Assembly: GCA_002424365.1 (NCBI GenBank)
Contig: DIRQ01000102.1
Location: 1-9,411, forward strand
Source of the DNA: Syntrophomonas sp. UBA5432
GTDB taxonomy: Bacteria > Bacillota > Syntrophomonadia > Syntrophomonadales > Syntrophomonadaceae
Reading direction: 5' to 3'
DNA: 9,411 bases
Each line of letters opens with the position of its first letter. Positions within the stretch are counted from its first letter, which is position 1. The notes under the pieces were generated by a model that ran no database searches, was not told the origin of the DNA, and saw nothing but the letters and a program-made list of their open reading frames with translations. A program made the translations under genes and the position numbers. Shown piece after piece: positions 1 to 7,519 of the stretch.

Positions 1-1114
1 GTATGCCTATACTCCCAAACTTGCTTTCTGTTGTTATCGGACTCATGGTTGCTATGCCGACACATTCAGACATGCCATACCCTTCTATAAGTTTAGCGTG
101 GCTAATATTCTTAAACTGCTTTATGGTTTCCTTGGCGGTGGAAGCTCCGCCATAGATTACGATTTCCAGAGCTCCTATTCTAGAACCTTTAATGTCAGGA
201 TGATGTATTAGTCCGTTCATTAAGGCCGGTACCGTAGCCCACATGGTTGGCTCATATTGGTTAATAGCCTCAATAATATTTTCAGTGGTCGGAGTATCCA
301 CTATAACAACTGATCCACCATTGATAAGACCCCAGTTGATGCCAAAGTTAATGCCCATAATATGCGTCATAGGCGCACACATAAGATTCCGAGTCTCCTG
401 CTTTTTCAAGGTGGGAGTAAACCAATTGTAAAACGCACGTTGCTCTTCAACTAAGGCTCGGTTAGTATGACAGCACCCCTTGCGAATACCGGTAGTGCCT
501 CCAGTGTAGAGGAGTATAGCGATATCTTCCGGAAGAACCGACATATCCGGTTCAATATCTTCTTCGTTATTTACCAGTTTATAAAAACCGTATACATGCT
601 CTTCATTGCTGTTTTCACTATTTCCCAAAACTATAACTTTCCTAACTGAGGTTTCCTTTTTATGCATTAGTTTAATTATTTTATCTGCATTTTCCTGATT
701 CACGATGACCGTTTTAGCGCGATGATTATTCAGGTTACTTTTAATCTCGGCCTCTGTACTCCGCGGATTGAAACCGACCGCAATCATACCGGTTTTATAA
801 CAGGCCATAAAGGAAATAATTATTTCTGGAACATTAGGTAATATAATACTAATGCAGTCGCCCTTTTGGCATCCCATTTTAATGAGAGCATTGGCCAGCT
901 TACATGCTAATGCATTGCTATCTTGATATGTCAATACCTGGCCATGGTAAATAATATGAGCCCGATGAGGGTTGGCTGCAACTAGTTGTTTTATAGTATC
1001 CTTTATGGTCAATCCGGATGTTGGCAGGGTTCGTTTAACCTGACGATCATATTGCATTAACCACAGTTTCTCTGCCTGTAAAGCACTTTCATCAAAATTG
1101 GTATCATTAGGCAT
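1..1114 (-). CDS. Acyl-CoA ligase (AMP-forming, CaiC-like), 3' end cut by window edge
   Basis: I translated this frame by hand: 371 residues are visible from an ATG at 1114, and it runs open off the left edge, so the C-terminal part (normally a further 130-180 residues with the mobile lid domain) is missing. It belongs to the ANL superfamily, which activates a carboxylic acid as acyl-AMP and then as acyl-CoA. Visible signatures are the phosphate-binding A3 loop, YTGGTTGIRKG at residues 203-213, a YGG at 321-323, and the A5 motif YGMSE at 346-350. The start is well supported by AAGAGGAGGT at 1121-1130, six bases upstream. The A3 loop has Arg where Pro is usual and Gly where Ser is usual. Context with a CaiB-type CoA-transferase and fixABCX suggests a role like CaiC (carnitine/crotonobetaine-CoA ligase), but the substrate cannot be read from the sequence. 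A medium- or long-chain fatty-acid or aromatic-acid ligase remains possible. Confidence 0.88.
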   Translation of the reverse strand, partial: MPNDTNFDESALQAEKLWLMQYDRQVKRTLPTSGLTIKDTIKQLVAANPHRAHIIYHGQVLTYQDSNALACKLANALIKMGCQKGDCISIILPNVPEIIISFMACYKTGMIAVGFNPRSTEAEIKSNLNNHRAKTVIVNQENADKIIKLMHKKETSVRKVIVLGNSENSNEEHVYGFYKLVNNEEDIEPDMSVLPEDIAILLYTGGTTGIRKGCCHTNRALVEEQRAFYNWFTPTLKKQETRNLMCAPMTHIMGINFGINWGLINGGSVVIVDTPTTENIIEAINQYEPTMWATVPALMNGLIHHPDIKGSRIGALEIVIYGGASTAKETIKQFKNISHAKLIEGYGMSECVGIATMSPITTESKFGSIGI

Positions 1115-1181
1115 TATCGTACCTCCTCTTCAATAATTGAGCTAAGCCTCCCATACCCCTATTGATTTATAATATGTATCC

Positions 1182-2165
1182 TTATATTTGGTCAAAATAG
1201 TATATTCCGTCATTACTTTTAGTTATCAAGGTCTGGCCCTGCCGATATAAGTTGTAGAGGTGAGACATCGCCTCTCCGGTAGAAAATAGCTTTTGGGCCC
1301 AAGGAAATTCATCCCACTTCTTGATAGACAAATCCCAATTCATTTTTCTAGCTATATCAGTTGCATTGGTTGAGCCGTATCTAAGAAGACACAAAACTTC
1401 ATCAAGACGTTTCTGATGATGTGCTTTCAACTGCTGGATTCTCTCCCGACAGTCATATATTATATGGCGATGGCCGGGCAATACTACATCAACTGCAAAC
1501 CTCTCAATTTTATCCAAGCTCTGCAGATATTGACCTAGCACATCAACCTTACCTATTTCCCATAATGAAATATTGGGAGTAATTTTCCCCAGGATAGTAT
1601 CTCCGCATAGCAGCAAATGGTGGATTGGCTCATAAAGACAAACGTGCCCTTCAGTATGGCCAGGGGTCATTATACACTGAAAAGAATAATCTCCTACAAC
1701 TATGTGGTCAAATTCCTTAACGGGTGTTAAGTTTTTAAAGTATGCCGTCCCGTACAATCGGCCCGGATGCTGTTCCGTATTGTTTTCGACACCCGCCTTT
1801 ATCAAGCCGCTAAATTGCATAAAGTCATTAAGTTTTTCCCAGTAGTTAATATTCTGGCTGGCCAGTACCGCCGTCCCATCTTCATAGCTCATAAAAACCC
1901 GCGAAGTAGGACTGGCGAGGTATTCCGTCATCCCAGAATGATCCGCATGCAAATGTGTAATAAACAAGTCTGTTTTGGTCATATCAATTCCAAGAGTATA
2001 TATCGCCTCATTCATAACCGACCGGGATTCCTCACAGTTAAATCCATTATCAACCAACAAGCTGCGGTCAATACCATGAATATAGTAAGAATTGGTAAAG
2101 CGCAATGGATTCCCGGGTAGCGGAATTTCAATTTTGTAAATATTAGGCCATACCTGCTCAATCAC
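1182..2165 (-). CDS. Metallo-beta-lactamase-fold hydrolase with C-terminal helical domain
   Basis: This is a soluble MBL-fold hydrolase of the glyoxalase II / LACTB2-like type, about 327 residues. Numbered from the longest in-frame start (TTG at 2180), the metal-binding set is complete: THLHADH gives H76, H78, D80 and H81, TPGH gives H175, CGD gives D194 and PGH gives H237. A dinuclear metal site is therefore expected. Residues about 250-315 look like the helical winged-helix extension often found after this fold. I prefer the GTG at 2165, because GGGGGA (2173-2178) lies seven bases upstream of it, while the TTG at 2180 has no ribosome-binding site and sits within that purine run. The gene lies between a transporter and an acyl-CoA ligase, which makes a thioesterase or related ester hydrolase attractive, but this is inference. 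Nuclease or other MBL activities are not excluded. Confidence 0.88.
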   Translation of the reverse strand: MIEQVWPNIYKIEIPLPGNPLRFTNSYYIHGIDRSLLVDNGFNCEESRSVMNEAIYTLGIDMTKTDLFITHLHADHSGMTEYLASPTSRVFMSYEDGTAVLASQNINYWEKLNDFMQFSGLIKAGVENNTEQHPGRLYGTAYFKNLTPVKEFDHIVVGDYSFQCIMTPGHTEGHVCLYEPIHHLLLCGDTILGKITPNISLWEIGKVDVLGQYLQSLDKIERFAVDVVLPGHRHIIYDCRERIQQLKAHHQKRLDEVLCLLRYGSTNATDIARKMNWDLSIKKWDEFPWAQKLFSTGEAMSHLYNLYRQGQTLITKSNDGIYYFDQI

Positions 2166-2172
2166 AACTCTA

Positions 2173-2178
2173 TCCCCC
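2173..2178 (-). promoter_or_regulatory. Ribosome-binding site that favours the GTG start of the MBL gene
   Basis: On the minus strand this reads GGGGGA, seven bases before GTG at 2165. It overlaps the first codons of the longer TTG-started frame, so the two starts are mutually exclusive readings. Purine-rich but not a perfect match to the anti-SD sequence. Confidence 0.5.
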
Positions 2179-2241
2179 AATGCTTTTTATTTCAGGATGA
2201 GGTTTTGTTTTCACAACGCTTCGCTAGGTATAATTACGGTA

Positions 2242-3498
2242 TTAAGATGCTGTTTTAACTAGCTTCTTCCCAAGATGCAATGAGACATAACCAATAAAGA
2301 AGGTTATGGCCATTAATAAAACTCCTCCCCCAAGGGCGATGATATAATTACCGGTAGAATCAATAATAAAACCCCATATAGCTGCACTAAAAGCAGCACA
2401 AAAAGAAGCAACCATAGCAACGACAGAAAAAATCTGGCTGTAGTCACGGCTACCAAAAATTTCTCGGGTCATCAACGAAGTTGTAACCGTTGCTCCAGCA
2501 AAAAAGATACCAAACATGAATGCCCCTGCGTACAGAATCCAAATTCCTTTTGTTCCGAAAAGAGCAATCGCTCCTATTCCAATAATGCCTGAGCCAACAG
2601 CTACAGTCATACCAACCTTAACACTCTTATCATTGATGTATCCCAATAATACTTTGCCAAACATCTGCCCTACCATAACAGCGGAGGCTACCGTTGATGC
2701 TAGAGTTATGGATAATCCCAGTGAGCTAACATACGAAGGAATATAGTAATTAAGAGTAATTCCTATATCCATCATACCTGCATACAAAGCCAGGAAATAT
2801 AAGGCCGGACTTTTCAGCGCTGTGCCCATCGAAATCCCAGTAAGGGCAGTTTCTGAGTCATTGGCTCTTGCCGATGCAGTACTGCCATAAGGTTTTAACC
2901 CCTTATCTTTTGGGAAACTTCTAATAACAAAAATAGTAAAAGGCAATCCTATCACGGCGGCAATAGTACCAAAAGTTAAATAACCAGTTCTCCACCCAAA
3001 TGTGTCGATAAGATATCCGCCAATAGGATTAAAGATTATGCCTCCAATTCCAGTAAAAGCCAGGCATAATCCTACAAATAACCCAACCTTATCTTTAAAC
3101 CACCGGTCAATCATTGTTGGCACCATTAGATACAGAAGTATGGAATTAGCTGCCCCAATGCAGAAACCAGCAACATAAAACTGATACAGCTCTGTAAACC
3201 TGGACATGGCCATCAAGCTGCCGGCTACCAATATCACACAGGTGGTAAGAATAACCCGGGCATCGTATTTAGCAAGTATTCTACCGGCAAAAGGCATAGC
3301 TAAAGTCATAGCTATATACTGAATGGTCATGTAGAACCCAAATTGTCCCTTTCCGACACCCAGTTCCGTGCTTACGGGAGTAAAAAATATACCTGCGGTA
3401 TTGAAGGATAAAGTCGTTGGCGCCAGGCATAAAGCACAACATGCAACTACTATTAAATACCCATAATGAAATCCAGCATTATCCTGATCAGATATCAT
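2242..3498 (-). CDS. MFS transporter 2, oxalate/formate antiporter (OFA)-like
   Basis: This is a 418-residue integral membrane carrier with about 12 predicted hydrophobic segments and a hydrophilic central loop near residues 193-228. Family signs are the N-terminal FHYGYLIV segment, the TM2-3 loop AGRILAKYDAR (71-81), an FNPIGG stretch (156-161) and GWRTGYLTFG (168-177). It is a close paralogue of the neighbouring upstream carrier: the two align without large gaps over the whole N-terminal half and share the 15-residue run AFTGIGGIIFNPIGG. I start it at the ATG at 3498, preceded by AGGGAGAGG (3505-3513) six bases away, which matches the paralogue's N-terminus. A GTG at 3612 would add 38 unrelated residues and read through a hairpin. 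The substrate is unknown. The context suggests uptake of the pathway's organic acid or export of its product. No positively charged residue is visible in predicted TM11. Confidence 0.9.
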   Translation of the reverse strand: MISDQDNAGFHYGYLIVVACCALCLAPTTLSFNTAGIFFTPVSTELGVGKGQFGFYMTIQYIAMTLAMPFAGRILAKYDARVILTTCVILVAGSLMAMSRFTELYQFYVAGFCIGAANSILLYLMVPTMIDRWFKDKVGLFVGLCLAFTGIGGIIFNPIGGYLIDTFGWRTGYLTFGTIAAVIGLPFTIFVIRSFPKDKGLKPYGSTASARANDSETALTGISMGTALKSPALYFLALYAGMMDIGITLNYYIPSYVSSLGLSITLASTVASAVMVGQMFGKVLLGYINDKSVKVGMTVAVGSGIIGIGAIALFGTKGIWILYAGAFMFGIFFAGATVTTSLMTREIFGSRDYSQIFSVVAMVASFCAAFSAAIWGFIIDSTGNYIIALGGGVLLMAITFFIGYVSLHLGKKLVKTAS

Positions 3499-3504
3499 CA
3501 ATAT

Positions 3505-3513
3505 CCTCTCCCT
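3505..3513 (-). promoter_or_regulatory. Ribosome-binding site fixing the MFS 2 start
   Basis: AGGGAGAGG on the minus strand, six bases upstream of the ATG at 3498. It supports this internal start over the longer frame beginning at 3612. Confidence 0.75.
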
Positions 3514-3550
3514 AATTTTTGTGCATGAAATCAACACAACGGTTACGGCG

Positions 3551-3588
3551 TCCATCCAGGCCTCATTTAGCAATGAAGCCTGAATGGA
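3551..3588 (-). promoter_or_regulatory. Intergenic RNA hairpin between the two MFS genes
   Basis: The two arms 3551-3566 and 3573-3588 form a 16-bp inverted repeat around a 6-base loop. In minus-strand RNA every position pairs: fourteen Watson-Crick pairs and two U-G wobbles. On the opposite strand the same two positions become C-A mismatches, so the fold suits the transcript of this cluster. No run of U follows, so it is not a classic intrinsic terminator. It could protect or end the upstream mRNA segment, act with a protein, or attenuate MFS 2. It lies 52 bases before the MFS 2 start codon and leaves that gene's ribosome-binding site free. Confidence 0.7.
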
Positions 3589-3649
3589 ATCGTCCGGGAA
3601 ACAAACCAGCACTTAATCCCTAAATAGCAGCCGAGAACCGATATCCTTA

Positions 3650-4891
3650 TTATTCGCGCGGCAGCTTGGTGCCTACTTTCATAGCACCGGTCCCGAGAAT
3701 AAAACATAGAGCTATCATGCATATCGCAATCCCCAAAGTTGGAAGATAGCTGCCAGTTGCATCAAAAATGAACCCCCAAATTGCCGAGCCAAAAGCAGCC
3801 AGGAACGCACAGGCCATGGTAACATAGGAGTATATCTGACTATACTCCCTATCTCCAAAGATAAAACGAGCCATCATTGGAGTGGTCGTAGTTGCGCTTG
3901 CAAAGAATATACCGAAGAATACACCGGCTGTTAAAATAACCCATAAACCCCGGTCAGCAAACAGCATTAGAGCTCCCAGGCCGATAATACCCGTGCTCAA
4001 GCCTGTAACCATGGCCACCGGAACACTTTTATCATTCAGCCAACCAAGACCAATCTTACCGAACAATGAACCAAACATAACTGTCGAAGCCAGGGTTGCT
4101 CCTACCGTAAGGGGCATGCCCAGTGTCCCGACATAGGAAGGCAGATAATAATTAACGGTCAATCCTAAATTCACCAGACCCGCATAGAAGGCCATTAGAT
4201 ATAAAGCCGGACTTTTAATCGCTGTCCGGGCAGAAACACCAATAAGTTTCACTGGCGCAGATTCATCCACTTCCCCCTCACCATATGGTTGTAATCCTTT
4301 GTCGCTTGGATAGCTTCTTATAACAAACAAGGTGAAAGGTAAGGCAATTACAGCCGCTATAATACCGAAAGTTAAATATCCTGTCCTCCATCCGTGATTA
4401 ATTATCAACTGGCCTCCGATAGGGTTGAAAATTATTCCCCCTATCCCGGTAAAAGCCATACAAAGGCCTACCCATAGCCCCACATTTTTCTTAAACCAAC
4501 GTCCAATTAGAACAGGCACTATCAAGTACAGGATCCAGGCATTGGCTACACCAATAATAAAACCCGTAACATAAAAAGAATAAACCGAGTGAAATGTTGA
4601 CATAGCTATCAGACTGCCAGAAACCATCATGACCGCAGCTGTAAGAATAATTCTTGCATCAAGTTTATTGAGCATCTTCCCTGCCAAAGGCAGAAACAAA
4701 AACATGGTTAGATACTCAATGGTCATATATAGTCCAAAATCCCCCTTGCCAACTCCTAATTCCTGACTTACTGAATCATAAAATATTCCTGCAGTATTAA
4801 AGGAAAAGCAACACGGTCCCAGCATAAGAACGCAACAGGCGATAACGATTAAATATCCATAATGAAAAACCGGTGATTTCTTTTCATTCAT
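3650..4891 (-). CDS. MFS transporter 1, oxalate/formate antiporter (OFA)-like
   Basis: A 413-residue membrane carrier with about 12 hydrophobic segments. It shows the N-terminal FHYGYLIV segment (9-16), a TM2-3 loop AGKMLNKLDAR (70-80), FNPIGG (155-160), GWRTGYLTFG (167-176), a central cytoplasmic loop around 192-226, and GWLNDKS (283-289) after TM8. These fit the OFA branch of the major facilitator superfamily, typified by the OxlT oxalate/formate exchanger. The two basic residues known to matter in OxlT (Arg in TM8, Lys in TM11) have no obvious counterpart here, which argues against oxalate. The ATG at 4891 has GGGGAG eight bases upstream. It lies 103 bp after fixX and 151 bp before its paralogue. 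TM1 carries four cysteines (CC at 19-20 and 27-28). The substrate is unknown. A small carboxylate or betaine linked to the CoA pathway is the natural guess. Confidence 0.9.
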   Translation of the reverse strand: MNEKKSPVFHYGYLIVIACCVLMLGPCCFSFNTAGIFYDSVSQELGVGKGDFGLYMTIEYLTMFLFLPLAGKMLNKLDARIILTAAVMMVSGSLIAMSTFHSVYSFYVTGFIIGVANAWILYLIVPVLIGRWFKKNVGLWVGLCMAFTGIGGIIFNPIGGQLIINHGWRTGYLTFGIIAAVIALPFTLFVIRSYPSDKGLQPYGEGEVDESAPVKLIGVSARTAIKSPALYLMAFYAGLVNLGLTVNYYLPSYVGTLGMPLTVGATLASTVMFGSLFGKIGLGWLNDKSVPVAMVTGLSTGIIGLGALMLFADRGLWVILTAGVFFGIFFASATTTTPMMARFIFGDREYSQIYSYVTMACAFLAAFGSAIWGFIFDATGSYLPTLGIAICMIALCFILGTGAMKVGTKLPRE

Positions 4892-4994
4892 GTGACCTAC
4901 TCCCCTTTACTATGGTTTTGTATATAGTTCTGGGCAACGAACGTCTTTGATAGCTTTTATATAGCTAGGCACAAGGTATTGGATATAGGTAAGT

Positions 4995-5285
4995 CTATCC
5001 CCATCGGTACTCTATTCCGAATGTTCCCTGAGGAAACTCCCATTTTTCCAATATAGTTTTCCCGCATAATATCCGGCAGGTTCCACACTCAAGACAACCG
5101 GCATAGTCAAATAGAATACGTCCTTTATCGTCTTGTTTGTACAAACCTGCTGGACAAGCCAACATAAGCTTGCGGAATTCACTGGACTCCGTTTCAGCGT
5201 TTCGATTAAGTACAATATGAGCGTACTCTTCATTTACATAAAACTTGTTTAAGGATAATTTGGCGTCTACGTTCATCGTGCTCAT
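4995..5285 (-). CDS. fixX: Ferredoxin-like protein FixX
   Basis: A 96-residue iron-sulfur protein that works with FixC in passing electrons between the FixAB flavoprotein and a quinone pool. The family stretch CPAGLY (44-49), then GCLECGTCRILC (63-74) and a C-terminal GTFGIEYRWG (87-96), is the FixX signature. Four cysteines, C44, C64, C67 and C70, match in spacing the 4Fe-4S ligands of eukaryotic ETF:quinone oxidoreductase, whose C-terminal domain is homologous to FixX. C74 is a fifth cysteine within the same stretch. The ATG overlaps the fixC stop codon by the ATGA arrangement typical of translational coupling, and GGGGTG lies eight bases upstream. A second in-frame ATG at codon 4 is possible. 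The stop is TAG. Confidence 0.95.
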   Translation of the reverse strand: MSTMNVDAKLSLNKFYVNEEYAHIVLNRNAETESSEFRKLMLACPAGLYKQDDKGRILFDYAGCLECGTCRILCGKTILEKWEFPQGTFGIEYRWG

Positions 5286-6574
5286 ACTGAACGCACCCCT
5301 TTCCAGGCATCTCTGGTAATCTTCAATACCCCTACCTTATTGATGTGTTTCATTATAGTCTTCACCAGGGCCTGGGTAGGTTGCCCATTCATTACAAACA
5401 TATCGGTCATTATGCCTTCCAGTAATTTGGGATAGTCCGAAAACACCCTGGGAGTTGTTTCTAAGAACTTAGGGAAATTACGGTACAGTTTCATATCATG
5501 CAAAACAAAGGATTCTTCTAGATAATCCCTATATACTTGCAGGTCTCCTTCGCTATAACCGCCTCCTTGATAAGCTTTACTTACAGCCCGGGCCGCACAT
5601 TCTCCGGATGCTATCGCAAAATCCATTCCCCGTACCGCATAACCAAGATTAACGCAGAATCCCGCCGCGTCACCTACAACCAGAACACCGTCTCCTATTA
5701 TTTTGGGCATCATTTCCACTCCGCCTTCCGGCACCAGGTGTCCCGAATATTCAACCAATTTACCCTCTTTTATTAAGGGGGCCACTGTGGGATGCGTCTT
5801 GAAGTCTTCCATTAATTGCGGTAATGCCTTTTGCCCCTTGATTAAGTCACTTAAGGTACACACTACCCCCAAGGAAATGCTCTCTTTATTGGTATAAAGA
5901 AAGCCGCCCCCGATCCGTCCGTCGGAGGGAAATCCGGCGAACATACACGCAGTACCTTCGTTTTCATTGCACTGAAAACGCTCCTGAATCAGTTCGGCAG
6001 GCAACTCTATCAGTTCTTTTACTCCGACGGCTACATGACTCGGCTTGAATTCTTTCCTTAGACCTGCCTTTTGGGCTAATAGTGAATTAATCCCATCTGC
6101 CAGAATGGTTACCCCTGATTCAATTTGGTCTATCCCAGCTATAACCCCGCATACTTTTCCTTGGCGAATTATAAGATCATCGACACAAATTCCAGTTACA
6201 ATTTCTACTCCAACCTCTTCGGCTTTCTCTGCCAGCCACTGATCGAACACCCCTCGAAGCACTGAATAAGAATCACTCCCATGTGTTCCCAGCAATGATG
6301 ACTGAAAATCCAAACCAATGCTACTTTTTTCAGTCATCATAAACACTTTTTCTCTGGTAATCTTTCTTTCAATCGGTGCTTCCTTGGCGAAGTCGGGCAT
6401 AATCTTTTCCAAACTGTGACTGTAAATCCTTCCCCCGGTCATGTTTTTACTGCCGGGATAGTTGCCCCGTTCAATCAACAATACCTGCAATCCCTCACGG
6501 CCCAAAAGATAGGCGGCTACATTTCCAGCTACACCTGCACCAACGACAATTACATCAAATCCTTCGTTCGACAT
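5282..6574 (-). CDS. fixC: FAD-dependent oxidoreductase FixC (ETF-quinone oxidoreductase-like)
   Basis: A 430-residue flavoprotein homologous to the FAD domain of electron-transfer-flavoprotein:quinone oxidoreductase. It has an N-terminal Rossmann motif VVGAGVAG (10-17), a PGSKNMTGGRIY stretch (40-51) and the second FAD motif GDGVLVVGDAAG (294-305). The length is close to that of enteric FixC (428 residues as I recall it). The iron-sulfur part of the eukaryotic enzyme is supplied by the next gene, fixX, which overlaps it by four bases. I choose the ATG at 6574, since GAGGTG (6580-6585) lies five bases upstream and the family starts a few residues before the FAD motif. A longer frame from an ATG at 6613, overlapping the fixB stop as ATGA, has a poor ribosome-binding site. 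Likely peripheral on the inner membrane face. Confidence 0.95.
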   Translation of the reverse strand: MSNEGFDVIVVGAGVAGNVAAYLLGREGLQVLLIERGNYPGSKNMTGGRIYSHSLEKIMPDFAKEAPIERKITREKVFMMTEKSSIGLDFQSSLLGTHGSDSYSVLRGVFDQWLAEKAEEVGVEIVTGICVDDLIIRQGKVCGVIAGIDQIESGVTILADGINSLLAQKAGLRKEFKPSHVAVGVKELIELPAELIQERFQCNENEGTACMFAGFPSDGRIGGGFLYTNKESISLGVVCTLSDLIKGQKALPQLMEDFKTHPTVAPLIKEGKLVEYSGHLVPEGGVEMMPKIIGDGVLVVGDAAGFCVNLGYAVRGMDFAIASGECAARAVSKAYQGGGYSEGDLQVYRDYLEESFVLHDMKLYRNFPKFLETTPRVFSDYPKLLEGIMTDMFVMNGQPTQALVKTIMKHINKVGVLKITRDAWKGVRSV

Positions 6575-6579
6575 CCCTT

Positions 6580-6585
6580 CACCTC
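6580..6585 (-). promoter_or_regulatory. Ribosome-binding site that decides the fixC start
   Basis: GAGGTG on the minus strand, five bases before the ATG at 6574. The alternative ATG at 6613 has no comparable site, so the 13-residue N-terminal extension is unlikely. Confidence 0.65.
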
Positions 6586-6609
6586 GCTTTCTCTCAATCT
6601 TCATAATGC

Positions 6610-7506
6610 TCATCCGAAGTGTTTAATCAGAGCGGGGAGAACTTTATATAGATCCCCTACAATCCCATAATCCGATTGTTTAAAAATAGGTGCACTTTTT
6701 TCCTTGTTAATAGATACTATAAGTTTAGAGCGGTTGATCCCGACGGTATGCTGAATCTGCCCAGAGATTCCGATGGCTATATATACCTCCGGAGCTATAA
6801 TTAATCCAGATACACCCAAGTATGTCTCTTTGGGCATCCATTTCTCGGCTTCAGCAATCGGTCTGGTACAGCCGATTTCCCCTTTCAACGCTAGGGCAAG
6901 CTGTTTAATCATCTCCAAATCCTTTTGCTCTGCAATCCCACGCCCAATCCCAACGACTACCTTGGCACCGGGCAGGTCAACCGCCACTCTTTCTTTTTCC
7001 TCCCTGGCAATCCTTTTTAACCTGATTTTTGGTTCAATAAACTGCACCGGTCTCTCCTCCCGGACAGTTACCTCTGTCACTGATTTACTTTGCAAAACCC
7101 CACTGCCTACCATTACTATGGTGGATCCAGAAACAACTTTTTCGGTACGTATTGCTGTCCCGCCATATACCATACGTTTGGCTACAAAATCTTTCTCTAG
7201 TTCCAGGACATCAGTTATTACAGTTGTACCTAACATAGCTGCAATTCGGCCCGCAATAAGTTTGTAGCGTTTAGTAGGCTCCACGATTATCAGCTCAGGT
7301 TTCTCCTGTTTAATCAGTGCTGCTATTGATTCTGTATAATCTTCCAGCATTGCATACTCTTGAGCCGGTATATACCATATGGTATCTGCAACTACCTTTA
7401 ATTGATCACCTATTATTACCGCTTCAACCTGCGGTGATATCTGACTCGCACCCGCACACAATTCCGTAAGAGCCTTCTGGGTTTCAGCCAGCACCATTAT
7501 TCTCAC
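6610..7506 (-). CDS. fixB: Electron transfer flavoprotein alpha subunit FixB
   Basis: A 298-residue ETF alpha subunit that pairs with FixA and carries FAD. The N-terminal Rossmann-like half is followed by KRMVYGGTAIRTEKV (110-124). The C-terminal FAD domain has GIGRGI (186-191), CTRPIAEAEKWM (213-224), the hallmark GISGQIQHTVG (246-256) and APIFKQSDYGIVGD (272-285). I start it at a GTG at 7506, where GGGAGGTGA (7511-7519) lies four bases upstream and directly abuts the fixA stop. The longest frame begins inside fixA at 7572 and would add 22 unrelated residues. An ATG three codons downstream (7497) is a less likely start. The gap to fixA is only 13 bases, so the two subunits should be translated together. 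It resembles enteric FixB throughout by recall. Confidence 0.95.
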   Translation of the reverse strand: MRIMVLAETQKALTELCAGASQISPQVEAVIIGDQLKVVADTIWYIPAQEYAMLEDYTESIAALIKQEKPELIIVEPTKRYKLIAGRIAAMLGTTVITDVLELEKDFVAKRMVYGGTAIRTEKVVSGSTIVMVGSGVLQSKSVTEVTVREERPVQFIEPKIRLKRIAREEKERVAVDLPGAKVVVGIGRGIAEQKDLEMIKQLALALKGEIGCTRPIAEAEKWMPKETYLGVSGLIIAPEVYIAIGISGQIQHTVGINRSKLIVSINKEKSAPIFKQSDYGIVGDLYKVLPALIKHFG

Positions 7507-7510
7507 GCTT

Positions 7511-7519
7511 TCACCTCCC
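7511..7519 (-). promoter_or_regulatory. Strong ribosome-binding site for the GTG start of fixB
   Basis: GGGAGGTGA on the minus strand begins immediately after the fixA TAA and sits four bases before GTG at 7506. This near-perfect site explains why a non-ATG codon can serve as start and argues for coupled translation of fixA and fixB. Confidence 0.8.

Noticed and set aside
1130..1144. Short palindrome (TCAATAATTGA) before the ligase start
   Set aside because: Only five base pairs per arm and AT-rich. Too weak to call an operator without conservation or repeats elsewhere in the window.
1767..2120. Plus-strand open frame of 117 codons inside the MBL gene
   Set aside because: Antisense shadow over a gene with all catalytic motifs. 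The predicted product shows no known features.
3499..3612. N-terminal extension of MFS 2 from a GTG at 3612 (38 extra residues)
   Set aside because: The paralogue has no such extension, the frame runs through the hairpin, and a better ribosome-binding site precedes the ATG at 3498. AGGGA four bases before the GTG is only marginal.
4892..4994. Possible internal promoter before MFS 1 (TTGCCC, 17-base spacer, CATAGT on the minus strand)
   Set aside because: Both boxes match consensus at only four of six positions and the -10 would almost touch the ribosome-binding site. Chance matches of this quality are common in AT-rich gaps.
6773..7267. Plus-strand open frame of 164 codons inside fixB
   Set aside because: It lies wholly antisense to a well-conserved gene, has no recognisable domain or convincing ribosome-binding site, and is explained by the codon pattern of the real gene.
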